Source: Acinetobacter sp. UBA3106
Lineage (GTDB): Bacteria > Pseudomonadota > Gammaproteobacteria > Pseudomonadales > Moraxellaceae
Direction: 5' to 3'
DNA: 18,362 nt
Assembly (NCBI GenBank): GCA_002365595.1
Contig: DFAM01000007.1
Span: forward strand, 45,578-63,939
Position numbers and translations under genes: made by a program
Shown here: positions 5,851 to 13,682 of the stretch, piece by piece
How the letters are laid out: each line of letters opens with the position of its first letter
How positions within the stretch are numbered: the stretch's first letter is position 1
Notes under the pieces: generated by a model
The model's database searches: none
What the model saw: only the letters and a program-made list of their open reading frames with translations
Told to the model about the DNA's origin: nothing

Positions 5851-8493
5851 TTAGCCTTCTAGTGCATCCTTTAATGCATAAATCTGTTGCAGGGCTTCGC
5901 GAGGAGAAAGATTATCCACATCCAGCGACCTTAACAGATTCAGTGCAGGAATCTCTTTTTCAATTTCTACCACACGCTCTATGATTTCAACTGTAGGTTC
6001 ATCAATTGCGCTAAACAGGTCATTTTGTACAGCTTTACTCAGTTGTTGATGCTGAAGTTGCTGTTTTTCCAGAATCCTTAACCGGTTTTGCGCCTCTTTA
6101 ATCACGCTAGCAGGAATCCCGGCCAATTTGGCTACCTGTAAGCCATGACTTTGGCTGGCAGGGCCATGTTGCACCTTATGCAGCAGAATTAAATTACCGT
6201 TCAGTTCCTTGGCTGTGACATGGTAATTATCAATTCCTGATTCTTTGCCCAGTTCAGTCAATTCGAAATAATGGGTCGCAAACAGGCACAGACATTTAAT
6301 CCGTTTACTCAGATCAATGACACAGGCCCAAGCCAAAGACAGACCATCGTAAGTACTGGTGCCGCGTCCGACTTCATCCATCAGCACCAAAGATTGGTTG
6401 GTGGCATGATGCAGAATCTGTGAAGTTTCGGTCATTTCTACCATAAAGGTTGATTTGCCGGTAGACAGGTCATCTGCTGAACCGATCCGGGTAAAGACGC
6501 GATCAATCGGGCCTAATAGCGCCGATTTGGCAGGAACATAGGAACCGCAATAGGCCAGTAAACTGATCAGCGCGGTTTGGCGCATAAAGGTCGATTTACC
6601 GCCCATATTCGGACCGGTCACAATGGCCATACGGTGGTTAAAATCCAAAGTGGTGTCGTTTGGGGTAAAAGCGGTTTTGCTTAGAGCTTCCACGACTGGA
6701 TGACGACCGGCAACAATTTTAACCCCAATTTCAGGGCTGAATTCTGGACGGGACCAGTTGCGTAAACGTGCCTGATGGGCAAAATTGGCCAACATGTCAA
6801 TCTGTGCGATGGCACTGCTCATCATTTGCAAATTGCCAATGTCTTGACGCAATTCATCCAGCAGCATTTCAAACAGCATCTTCTCACGCGCAAGAGCACG
6901 TGATTCGCTGGACAGGACTTTATCTTCAAAAGATTTCAGTTCTGGCGTGATATAACGCTCAGCATTTTTTAAGGTCTGGCGACGAATATAATGATCCGGT
7001 GCCTGCTCGGCTTGAGCGCGGGTTAGTTCAATATAGTAGCCACTGACACGGTTATAGCCAATTTTCAGGGTAGAAATACCGGTATTGGCACGCTCTTGGG
7101 TTTCCAGATCAATCAGGAACTGGCCGGCATGATCACGGATTTTGCGCAGCTCATCCAGTTCGCTGTCGAAGCCTTCTGCAATGACATTGCCATCACGGAG
7201 TAATACCGGAGGATTTTCGACAACGGCAGACATCAGGCGTTGATGTAGGCCATGAAAATCACCCAGTTCATCCGCCAGTTGCTGAATCAGCGCGGACTGT
7301 CTAGTTTGGATCATGGGCTGAATGGCATGACGTAGCAGGGGAATCTGGGCGCAGGCTTGACGCAGCTGGACCAGATCACGCGGACGCGCACTACCCAAAG
7401 CGACACGGCTCAGCACACGTTCAACATCGCTAATATCTTTCAGCACCAGACGAATTGGTGCTTCATGATAACCATTCAACATGGCAGCAATAGCATCCAG
7501 ACGGGCATCCAGTATTTTGGTGTCGCGTAATGGCTGCATTAAAGTACGACTGAGCAGTCGAGCACCCATGGCGGTCTGACAGTCATTGATCAGCTGGAAT
7601 AATGATGTGCCATGATCAAACAATGGCTCGACTAATTCCAGGTTGCGACGCGTGACCGGATCCAGCGCAATAAAATCACTGCTTTGTTCCAGTTGAATGG
7701 AGCGAATATGCGGTAAAGCAGTTTTTTGGGTTTCTTTGGCATAATGAATCAGTGCCGCTGCCGCTGCCTTGGCCAGCGGTAAATGATCAATCCCAAAACC
7801 AGAAAGAGTCGCTACTGCAAACTGATCACATAAAGTTTTTTGTGCATTGTTCAGGTTGAAATCGACATTCGGGCGACGGGTTACAGGACAGTCGAGCTGC
7901 TTTTTAATCTGCTCAATGATATTAGGATCAACAATATCTTCATCTACCACAATTTCACTTGGCATTAAGCGCGAAAGCTCAATCGCCAGTTGCTCTTGTT
8001 GAAACTCCTGTTGCTGTACCTTGAAAATACCGGCACTTAAATCGAGCAGTGCTATACCAATCTGACCTTGCTGAAGACAGAGTGCCACAAGATTGGAAGA
8101 TTGATGACTATTCAATAGCGCATCATCGGTCAGGGTACCCGGGGTAATAATACGCACTACACCGCGTTCAACCGGACCTTTACCAGTCACTTCACCCAGT
8201 TGTTCGCAAATGACCACGGTTTCGCCTTTCTTGACCAGACGGGCCAGATAGCCTTCAGCAGCATGATAAGGAACACCTGCCATGGGAATTGGTTCGCCAT
8301 TGGCCTTACCGCGGTGGGTTAAGGTAATCCCCAATAATTTGGCTGCTTTATGGGCATCGTCAAAAAACAGTTCATAAAAGTCACCCATACGATAAAACAT
8401 CAGGGAGTGGGGATGCTGCATTTTGACGCTCATGTACTGCTGCATCATTGGCGTTAAGGTGGAAAGATCAGCCATGATTTCCGGGTAACTCAT
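5851..8493 (-). CDS. mutS: DNA mismatch repair protein MutS
   Basis: An 880-residue MutS1, close in length to the E. coli protein. It recognises base mismatches and small loops in new DNA and recruits MutL using ATP. The mismatch-reading Phe-X-Glu motif is F39 and E41 in GDFYELF. Connector, lever and clamp domains follow to about 560. The ATPase carries Walker A GPNMGGKST at 627-635, STGKSTFM near 677-684, Walker B LVLMDE with D706-E707, and the switch region FATHYFEL near 738. QNDLF at 823-827 fits a sliding-clamp binding motif, and the last 30 residues (SPREALQQIYALKDAL) match the tetramer-forming tail. ATG 8493 is the first start, with only a distant AAGGA. ATG 8475 (MADLSTLTPMM) has GGAA at better spacing and is a real alternative. 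The gene is intact, so no mutator phenotype is implied. Confidence 0.97.
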   Translation of the reverse strand: MSYPEIMADLSTLTPMMQQYMSVKMQHPHSLMFYRMGDFYELFFDDAHKAAKLLGITLTHRGKANGEPIPMAGVPYHAAEGYLARLVKKGETVVICEQLGEVTGKGPVERGVVRIITPGTLTDDALLNSHQSSNLVALCLQQGQIGIALLDLSAGIFKVQQQEFQQEQLAIELSRLMPSEIVVDEDIVDPNIIEQIKKQLDCPVTRRPNVDFNLNNAQKTLCDQFAVATLSGFGIDHLPLAKAAAAALIHYAKETQKTALPHIRSIQLEQSSDFIALDPVTRRNLELVEPLFDHGTSLFQLINDCQTAMGARLLSRTLMQPLRDTKILDARLDAIAAMLNGYHEAPIRLVLKDISDVERVLSRVALGSARPRDLVQLRQACAQIPLLRHAIQPMIQTRQSALIQQLADELGDFHGLHQRLMSAVVENPPVLLRDGNVIAEGFDSELDELRKIRDHAGQFLIDLETQERANTGISTLKIGYNRVSGYYIELTRAQAEQAPDHYIRRQTLKNAERYITPELKSFEDKVLSSESRALAREKMLFEMLLDELRQDIGNLQMMSSAIAQIDMLANFAHQARLRNWSRPEFSPEIGVKIVAGRHPVVEALSKTAFTPNDTTLDFNHRMAIVTGPNMGGKSTFMRQTALISLLAYCGSYVPAKSALLGPIDRVFTRIGSADDLSTGKSTFMVEMTETSQILHHATNQSLVLMDEVGRGTSTYDGLSLAWACVIDLSKRIKCLCLFATHYFELTELGKESGIDNYHVTAKELNGNLILLHKVQHGPASQSHGLQVAKLAGIPASVIKEAQNRLRILEKQQLQHQQLSKAVQNDLFSAIDEPTVEIIERVVEIEKEIPALNLLRSLDVDNLSPREALQQIYALKDALEG

Positions 8494-8823
8494 TGAGGTA
8501 AAATCCTTAAATATTTAAATAGATCTAATCGTTAAAAAACTTGGCTGTCTCACCAATTTCAAATTCAAGTCTAAAACTCTCATCGCTCAATCTTAGATTG
8601 TGACTTTGCTATCATTATTATTTTCAAGCCAACATGATCTATGAAAGAACGCAGTTTCATTCGCTCAGACATCTTATCAAATTTGCATGAATTGCGAAAA
8701 ATGCTTTGCAGTAAATGGACAAAAATTAGGACAACAGTTGGAGGGGTTTTATCGCAGGGCAGATCGACCGACAATGGAAATGAGATTGCCGGCCGATATG
8801 CAATTGGAAAATTCAAGAAGACA
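8494..8823. other. 330-base spacer between mutS and the lipase-like gene
   Basis: This stretch lies upstream of mutS and must hold its promoter. I found no pair of hexamers good enough to name, and no convincing terminator for the lipase-like gene that reads towards it. Reading frames of 78 codons (- strand, 8580-8816) and 65 codons (+ strand, from 8641) overlap each other and lack ribosome sites or recognisable sequence. A 46-codon + strand frame is listed separately. CAATC and GATTG form a short palindrome at 8588-8600. Confidence 0.5.
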
Positions 8824-8827
8824 TTAA
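8687..8827 (+). CDS. Doubtful 46-residue hydrophilic ORF
   Basis: ATG 8687 to TAA 8825-8827 encodes 46 residues beginning MNCEKCFAVNGQKLG and ending LENSRRH. It has a CxxC pair near the start and a basic, polar tail. The stop overlaps the converging stop of the lipase-like gene by a few bases. Against it, no Shine-Dalgarno sequence precedes the ATG, and I recognise no family. In its favour, the composition is more protein-like than the overlapping frames and it fills the only sizeable gap on the right side. It could be a small protein, a decayed fragment or chance. Confidence 0.2.
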   Translation: MNCEKCFAVNGQKLGQQLEGFYRRADRPTMEMRLPADMQLENSRRH

Positions 8828-10833
8828 GGTTGATGTAAACCGAGCTTGGTCAGATGCAGACGCAAGATACGACGCAATTCTAAAATAGCCTCAGGGGTTT
8901 CCTGAATGGAATGATCACCTTTAATAATTTTTTCCGAAACCGCACCGTCCAGATGGGCACTCTTATACGGCACCACATCGTCAGTAATCACATTGATGTC
9001 ATCACTGTCGGTGATATTGCCAATAATGGAATGGAAAGCCAATCCTTTACGTGGGTTAATGTTTTTAGTTAGTTCAATAAACTTGGACTGATAACTTAAA
9101 TCACTCGGTCCATTTTGAATCAGGCCATGATCAATCTGCTGTAACAGCTCTTTTAAATCCAGATCCTGACTTTGTAATGTGTCGCCTACAGCAGAGAGAA
9201 ATGCACTCGGTATACGGATAATTTTACGCGCCGCCTTGGTAAACCAGCGATCAGCGTAATCAGTTCCTTTATGCGGAGTAGCCAGAAAAATCGCACGAGA
9301 GAAATTAGGAATGTCCTTGATCACTAAACGTTGCGAAATAATCGGTAATTTTTGAAATTTGTTTAACTGGCGATTATTCATCATGGCTAAGGCTTTTTTG
9401 GTCACGTCGGCATCGCTGACCAACAGTCGGGCAATAATGCCGCCCATACTATGTCCAACCAGTACTGCATCTTTTTTGGCCGGGGCATTGGCATCAACCT
9501 GGGCAAAGGCTTGGTTCAATAGGGCATAAATCTGGAAACGGCTTTCCATAATCGGCATATTGGTTGAATAGAATACCTGCCAGACCTGGAAGTTTTCTCG
9601 TAGCACCGTATCGCCCATAATGTCATTGGTAAGCCGAATCCATGCTTCGGGGCTACTGGCCAGGCCATGGATCAATACAATCACTTTTTTATTCGGATTA
9701 TAAGGTTCAAGCATATATAAATGCGGCATGGTTAGATGATCATCACGATCAATCAAGGTTAAGTAGGCCGCTCTGCCAAGATTATTTTGTGCCAGCCATA
9801 AGCCATAAGGGGTAGAAAAGTTTCCAGCTAGCGGATAGGTTTTGCCGGCCATATTGACCTGATCATATTTGTAAGGATCAAAAGCTTTTATTTCAAATTC
9901 TGCATTGTTTAAAATATCTTCTATATTTCTGGCCGATTTAGGCTGTGCAGTCAGGGTTGCCGCTAAATAACGAGCCTGATGAATATTCGGATTGACACCG
10001 TTTTTGTAGCTGAAATTCATCGGGTCAATAATATATTTATTTTTCCCTTCGCCAATATCATCCTTGACCTGCGGTAGAACCAGGACAAATTCTGAACCAA
10101 AACCATCACGACGGTTGATTGAGCGTAATCCTGAAAAATTCAGGTTATAACTGGAAAGCAGTTGTTCAATTTTCTGGTTTTTCAGTTGGGGATAGTGATC
10201 AAAGTTGATCTGATAAATACTTTTGCCCACCTTGACCTGTGGGTCAACTACAGTAGGTTTGTGGCGCAAGGCATAGGCAGTGACCAGTTTAGCCAAGGCT
10301 AAATTATAAAAGTCACGTATTTGAACTTGCCGGTTGTCAAAAATGCGGTCCGAGGGCTGACGTTTGGTTTTAAACATGTAGGCGTAGCTATAACGGATAC
10401 TTTTATCCAGCATATACAGTTGCTGATCCAGACATTTATCATAAGTCACTTGTTGCTGTGTTTGTTTTTCTTCAGATCGGGTACTGGTTAAAGTTCCCGT
10501 TTTGCAGTCTGAAGAGTTTTCAAATTCCAAGGCTTTGGCGAGGTAAATTTCACTGGATGTAGAGAGCAATTGCTCATCCTGAATTTGCGGAATCTGTTGC
10601 AGTTCCTGAATACACTGGTCAGGTTCATCGGAACAGATTCGGGCTTCGCGGCCGGTCATGGACAGTACGTTTAAACTGGCTTCGCTTAATTTATTGCGGG
10701 TAAGAATACTTTCACGTTCATTGGCAATTGTGACATTGATGCCTTGGCTTTTCACGCTCACAATTTGACAGCCTGTAAGCAAATAACTACTCAGCAGCGA
10801 GGCAAATAAAACTTTATATATTGGTTTTGGCAT
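8824..10833 (-). CDS. Lipase-like alpha/beta-hydrolase lipoprotein
   Basis: A 669-residue predicted lipoprotein. The signal peptide ends LLTG before C22, a good lipobox. Residues ~25-375 form an N-terminal region of unknown fold with four cysteines (67, 74, 110, 134) that could pair in the periplasm. An alpha/beta-hydrolase domain follows: VIVLIHGLASSPEAW near 387-398 supplies the oxyanion hole, and GHSMGG carries the probable nucleophile S462. The acid is probably D618 or D619 before VVPY, and the histidine H641 in GDHSIQ. The complete triad suggests an active esterase or lipase on the periplasmic or outer-membrane side; the substrate is unknown. ATG 10833 was chosen because it puts a basic residue and hydrophobic core right before the lipobox; a TTG 12 bases upstream is the only longer option. 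No strong ribosome site is visible. Confidence 0.8.
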   Translation of the reverse strand: MPKPIYKVLFASLLSSYLLTGCQIVSVKSQGINVTIANERESILTRNKLSEASLNVLSMTGREARICSDEPDQCIQELQQIPQIQDEQLLSTSSEIYLAKALEFENSSDCKTGTLTSTRSEEKQTQQQVTYDKCLDQQLYMLDKSIRYSYAYMFKTKRQPSDRIFDNRQVQIRDFYNLALAKLVTAYALRHKPTVVDPQVKVGKSIYQINFDHYPQLKNQKIEQLLSSYNLNFSGLRSINRRDGFGSEFVLVLPQVKDDIGEGKNKYIIDPMNFSYKNGVNPNIHQARYLAATLTAQPKSARNIEDILNNAEFEIKAFDPYKYDQVNMAGKTYPLAGNFSTPYGLWLAQNNLGRAAYLTLIDRDDHLTMPHLYMLEPYNPNKKVIVLIHGLASSPEAWIRLTNDIMGDTVLRENFQVWQVFYSTNMPIMESRFQIYALLNQAFAQVDANAPAKKDAVLVGHSMGGIIARLLVSDADVTKKALAMMNNRQLNKFQKLPIISQRLVIKDIPNFSRAIFLATPHKGTDYADRWFTKAARKIIRIPSAFLSAVGDTLQSQDLDLKELLQQIDHGLIQNGPSDLSYQSKFIELTKNINPRKGLAFHSIIGNITDSDDINVITDDVVPYKSAHLDGAVSEKIIKGDHSIQETPEAILELRRILRLHLTKLGLHQP

Positions 10834-10911
10834 AAAGATTGTCAACTAAGTATTGTTTGAATTTTTCTTCATCATACGATATTTCTTCTAATTTTCAATT
10901 CGTGCATAAAA

Positions 10912-10938
10912 AAATAGACCGTTTTGAGCGGTCTATTT
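10912..10938 (-). terminator. Intrinsic terminator of the TPR lipoprotein gene
   Basis: A perfect 10-bp stem (arms 10912-10921 and 10929-10938) with a 7-base loop is followed, on the - strand, by a run of T. It lies 25 bases past the stop at 10964 and so isolates this gene from the lipase-like gene downstream. Confidence 0.85.
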
Positions 10939-10963
10939 AAAAGGCTAATTGAACAATCTAACT

Positions 10964-11878
10964 TTAAGGTGTTTGAGTCGGATTAAGCACCTGCCATACA
11001 TTCCAGCGGCCTTGCTTTTCAATTTCAGCAATTAAACGGTCAGCCACTTCAGCTTCTTGCGGATATTTGACTTTGTAATTTTTCAATACCTGAATCGCAT
11101 TTTTCTTTTGCTCCATGGCAATGTAATTATTTGCCGCGGATAAATACGCTTCCTGCACCCCAGCTTTCATGGCTTTGTCTAAATAAGAAATAGCTTCACG
11201 TTGACCACCACCTTCAGATAAGCCAAAACCGAACCAGAAGTTTGCTTCGGCATCATCTGTGTTCATTTTTAAAATGCGCTGTGCATAGGTTAAAGACTTG
11301 GTGGTATAGACTGAACCCAAGTCTAGGTTACGCGCCATCACGCTGGCTTTAAATGCACGGATCAACACATCAAAAGAAGCATTGTCTTTAGAAGCCAGGG
11401 TATCAAGCTGCTGAGTCACCTGTTTCAGTTTCGCTTCAAAGCCTTTACGTTCCTGACGCTCAGTAAAACGAGGCGGATAATGGCGCGCTTTGCCTTCTAC
11501 CAGTTGCAAGAAGTCATCAATTTCAGTCACATCAAATTCATTGTCACCCGCCATAACCGCATATTTTAGATTACGTTGATTGCTGTTTACTGTAGGAATA
11601 ATCAGCTTATTGACATCTAAAATTACTTTTTTAGTCGGATCACCCGGCAGGGTAACTTCCATTTTAGTCACTGGTTGTGCCGCTGCTTGTTTTAATGCAA
11701 TTTCAAATGGAGGCGGTGCATCATAGTTAAATGGATTCAGCGCATAGAATGGAGCAGTCAATTCCGGTTCAGTGAAAACGATGGGTGTATTCGTATTTTT
11801 ATTTTCTGTTGGGGTCGAACTACATGCTGAAAGTAAAGAAATAGCAATCAATGTACATGCCAAAGGCTTAAGGGTCAT
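10964..11878 (-). CDS. TPR-containing lipoprotein of unknown function
   Basis: A 304-residue predicted lipoprotein. The signal peptide MTLKPLACTLIAISLLSA is followed by C19 in a textbook lipobox (LLSAC). A proline- and threonine-rich linker runs to about residue 60. The centre (about 60-135) is mixed alpha/beta without a family I recognise. A helical C-terminal half from about 145 includes tetratricopeptide-like helices at about 190-275 (TKSLTYAQRILKMNTDDAEA, then AISYLDKAMKAG and NAIQVLKNYK). TPRs bind proteins, so a scaffold in the cell envelope is a reasonable inference. ATG 11878 was chosen because GGA lies 8 bases upstream; ATG 11887 adds three residues and is nearly as good. A longer TTG start at 11959 would spoil the signal peptide. 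It follows cysE but has its own terminator. Confidence 0.75.
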   Translation of the reverse strand: MTLKPLACTLIAISLLSACSSTPTENKNTNTPIVFTEPELTAPFYALNPFNYDAPPPFEIALKQAAAQPVTKMEVTLPGDPTKKVILDVNKLIIPTVNSNQRNLKYAVMAGDNEFDVTEIDDFLQLVEGKARHYPPRFTERQERKGFEAKLKQVTQQLDTLASKDNASFDVLIRAFKASVMARNLDLGSVYTTKSLTYAQRILKMNTDDAEANFWFGFGLSEGGGQREAISYLDKAMKAGVQEAYLSAANNYIAMEQKKNAIQVLKNYKVKYPQEAEVADRLIAEIEKQGRWNVWQVLNPTQTP

Positions 11879-11919
11879 ATTGGTCATCCGTTCATTTAAT
11901 TTTAAAAATTGGTCAATAG

Positions 11920-11957
11920 GTATGTTCCTCAGTCTAAAAAAACTCTGGGGAACATAC
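11920..11957 (-). other. 13-bp hairpin between cysE and the TPR lipoprotein gene
   Basis: Arms 11920-11932 and 11945-11957 pair over 13 bp with one G-T pair. The 12-base loop is T-rich on the - strand. It starts about 34 bases past the cysE stop and ends about 40 bases before the TPR gene start. No T run follows, so it is not a standard intrinsic terminator. It may end or attenuate cysE transcripts, protect a 3' end, or sit in the leader of the TPR gene. Confidence 0.6.
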
Positions 11958-11990
11958 AAGTAAGGGCTTGTTAAGATTCAGAACAGCGCT

Positions 11991-12800
11991 TTAGGCTTTG
12001 GATTGACTGCTTTGTGCTTCACATTCACGGCGCACATCTTCAATAATTTTAAGTTCTTCAACACTAAAAGGTTGCTCATTTTGCTGCTGCTTTTTAAAGC
12101 TCGGATCAAGCAATGATAGACGCTGACATAAGGTATTCATGCGTTTTTCATTGAGTTGAATCCGGTCTAGCAACACGCGCATACCATCCAGAATCGGGTC
12201 AGACTGGTCCTGAGTTGCCGCATAAGGCTGGAAGCCAATGCTTTCCGCATAATCACGACGACGTGCTTCTTCAGCATCCTTCGGTTGATCTTTGGTAATG
12301 AAACGGGCCGGGTTGCCAACAGCAGTTGTATTGGGCGGTACGGCTTTGGTCACCACCGCATTGGAACCGACTTTGGCATTTTTACCCACGGTAAAAGGTC
12401 CCAGAATTTTGGCGCCTGCACCCACAACTACACCATCTTCCAGCGTAGGATGGCGCTTGCCTTTGTTCCAGGTGGTACCGCCAAGGGTGACGCCGTGATA
12501 AAGCGTGACATCATCACCAATTTCGGCAGTTTCACCAATCACCACGCCCATGCCATGATCGATAAAGAAACGGCGACCGATTTTGGCACCCGGGTGAATT
12601 TCGATACCGGTTGCAAAACGGCTAAAAGAAGACAGCAGGCGAGCAGAGCCTTTACACTCTTTTTGCCAAAGTTCATGGGCAATACGGTGCATAATCAGTG
12701 CGTGTATGCCTGGATAGGTAGTAAGAACTTCTAAGGTGTTTCGTGCTGCAGGATCGCGCGCGAATACAGCCTGTATGTCTTCTCTGAGCTGTTTAAGCAT
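11991..12800 (-). CDS. cysE: Serine O-acetyltransferase CysE
   Basis: A 269-residue serine acetyltransferase, near the 273 residues of E. coli CysE. It makes O-acetyl-L-serine from serine and acetyl-CoA, the entry step of cysteine synthesis, in the cytoplasm. The N-terminal helical domain (MLKQLREDIQAVFARDPAARN) leads into the left-handed beta-helix with IEIHPGAKIG, FFIDHGMGVVIGETAEIG, YHGVTLGGTTWNKGKRHPTL and GAGAKILGPF. By homology H82 in IDHGMG is the catalytic base, and E67 in IEIHP takes the place of the E. coli aspartate, as in many shorter CysE proteins. About 50 charged residues after NPARFI form a long tail. ATG 12800 was chosen because AGAGGA precedes it and the protein aligns there; a longer frame overlaps trmJ. 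The gene overlaps the trmJ stop by 8 bases, suggesting coupled translation. Confidence 0.93.
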   Translation of the reverse strand: MLKQLREDIQAVFARDPAARNTLEVLTTYPGIHALIMHRIAHELWQKECKGSARLLSSFSRFATGIEIHPGAKIGRRFFIDHGMGVVIGETAEIGDDVTLYHGVTLGGTTWNKGKRHPTLEDGVVVGAGAKILGPFTVGKNAKVGSNAVVTKAVPPNTTAVGNPARFITKDQPKDAEEARRRDYAESIGFQPYAATQDQSDPILDGMRVLLDRIQLNEKRMNTLCQRLSLLDPSFKKQQQNEQPFSVEELKIIEDVRRECEAQSSQSKA

Positions 12801-13650
12801 TAGATTGATCCTCTGAAGAATCGGTTGTTTTGTCTGTAGATTTTTTCCATGTACCATTATTCAATGCTTGTACACGGCTAAAGATGCCACGAAGTAAATG
12901 GTATTCCATACGGTCTAATTGTATACGTCCAAATAGACGACGCAAGCGTAAAGGCAACAATCGTGGGTTTTTCGGGTCCATAAATTCAATTTCTGCCAGC
13001 ATTTTTTCAATATGCGGGTAAAACTGTTCCATCTGTTCATGGGTCACCAAAGGTACATCCCACTGCATGTCAATTTCATCAGTGACATGCATGGTGGCGT
13101 TAGGGTCTTCAGCCTGATCGGTCAATGCCATGGCGGCCATACGCATTTCATAGCAAATCACCTGAATGGCCTGAGCGACATTCAGTACGCCATAATCGCT
13201 ATTGACCGGAATAGTGACATGGTAATTGGCCATTGCCAGTTCTTCATTGGTCAGACCGCGGTCTTCACGGCCAAAAATTACCGCAATTTCCTGTTTGTCT
13301 TGTACCACTGCCTGAAGGGATTTCTCGGCTGCAGGACGGGCATCGAGCAAAGGCCAGGGAATGGTACGGCTACGCGCACTGGTTCCAAACACCAGATGAC
13401 AATCTTTAATGGCTTCTTCTAAAGTGGGTACGATTTCAATCTGTTCAATCAAATCGGTAGCACCTGCGGCCAAGGCGTTAATATCCGGATGCGGATAGGT
13501 TTTAGGTTCAACCAGCACCAGCTTGGATAAGCCCATGGTTTTCATGGCACGTAAGGCACTGCCAATATTTGCAGGTAAGGTGGTATTGACCATGACAATA
13601 CGCACATGGGAGAGATGTGCTGAAACCACAGCATTGTCAACTTGACTCAT
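12793..13650 (-). CDS. trmJ: tRNA (cytidine/uridine-32 2'-O)-methyltransferase TrmJ
   Basis: A 285-residue SPOUT-class methyltransferase of the TrmJ group, which in E. coli methylates the 2'-oxygen of position 32 in the anticodon loop of some tRNAs using S-adenosylmethionine. Family motifs in order are VMVNTTLPANIGSALRAMKTMG (about 19-40, N28 in NIGSA), a middle LVFGTSARSR, the knot segment IFGREDRGLTNEEL (125-138), and IPVNSDYGVLNVAQAIQVICYEM (147-169). A helical C-terminal extension with LRRLFGRIQLDRMEYHLLRGI follows, typical of this group. The tail is Ser/Thr/Asp-rich. A GGA site lies upstream of ATG 13650. It stands 32 bases after dnaE with no terminator and overlaps cysE by 8 bases, so these three are probably read together. 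The trmJ–cysE pairing is also known in other gammaproteobacteria. Confidence 0.93.
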   Translation of the reverse strand: MSQVDNAVVSAHLSHVRIVMVNTTLPANIGSALRAMKTMGLSKLVLVEPKTYPHPDINALAAGATDLIEQIEIVPTLEEAIKDCHLVFGTSARSRTIPWPLLDARPAAEKSLQAVVQDKQEIAVIFGREDRGLTNEELAMANYHVTIPVNSDYGVLNVAQAIQVICYEMRMAAMALTDQAEDPNATMHVTDEIDMQWDVPLVTHEQMEQFYPHIEKMLAEIEFMDPKNPRLLPLRLRRLFGRIQLDRMEYHLLRGIFSRVQALNNGTWKKSTDKTTDSSEDQSNA

Positions 13651-13682
13651 AATGTGTCCGATTAGAATTAAATATTTAAAAA

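Noticed and set aside
8580..8816. 78-codon - strand ORF between the lipase-like gene and mutS
   Set aside because: No ribosome site, no recognisable sequence, and it covers the region that must hold the mutS promoter.
12285..12734. 149-codon + strand ORF inside cysE
   Set aside because: It lies wholly inside the strongly conserved cysE frame on the other strand and matches no known protein pattern.
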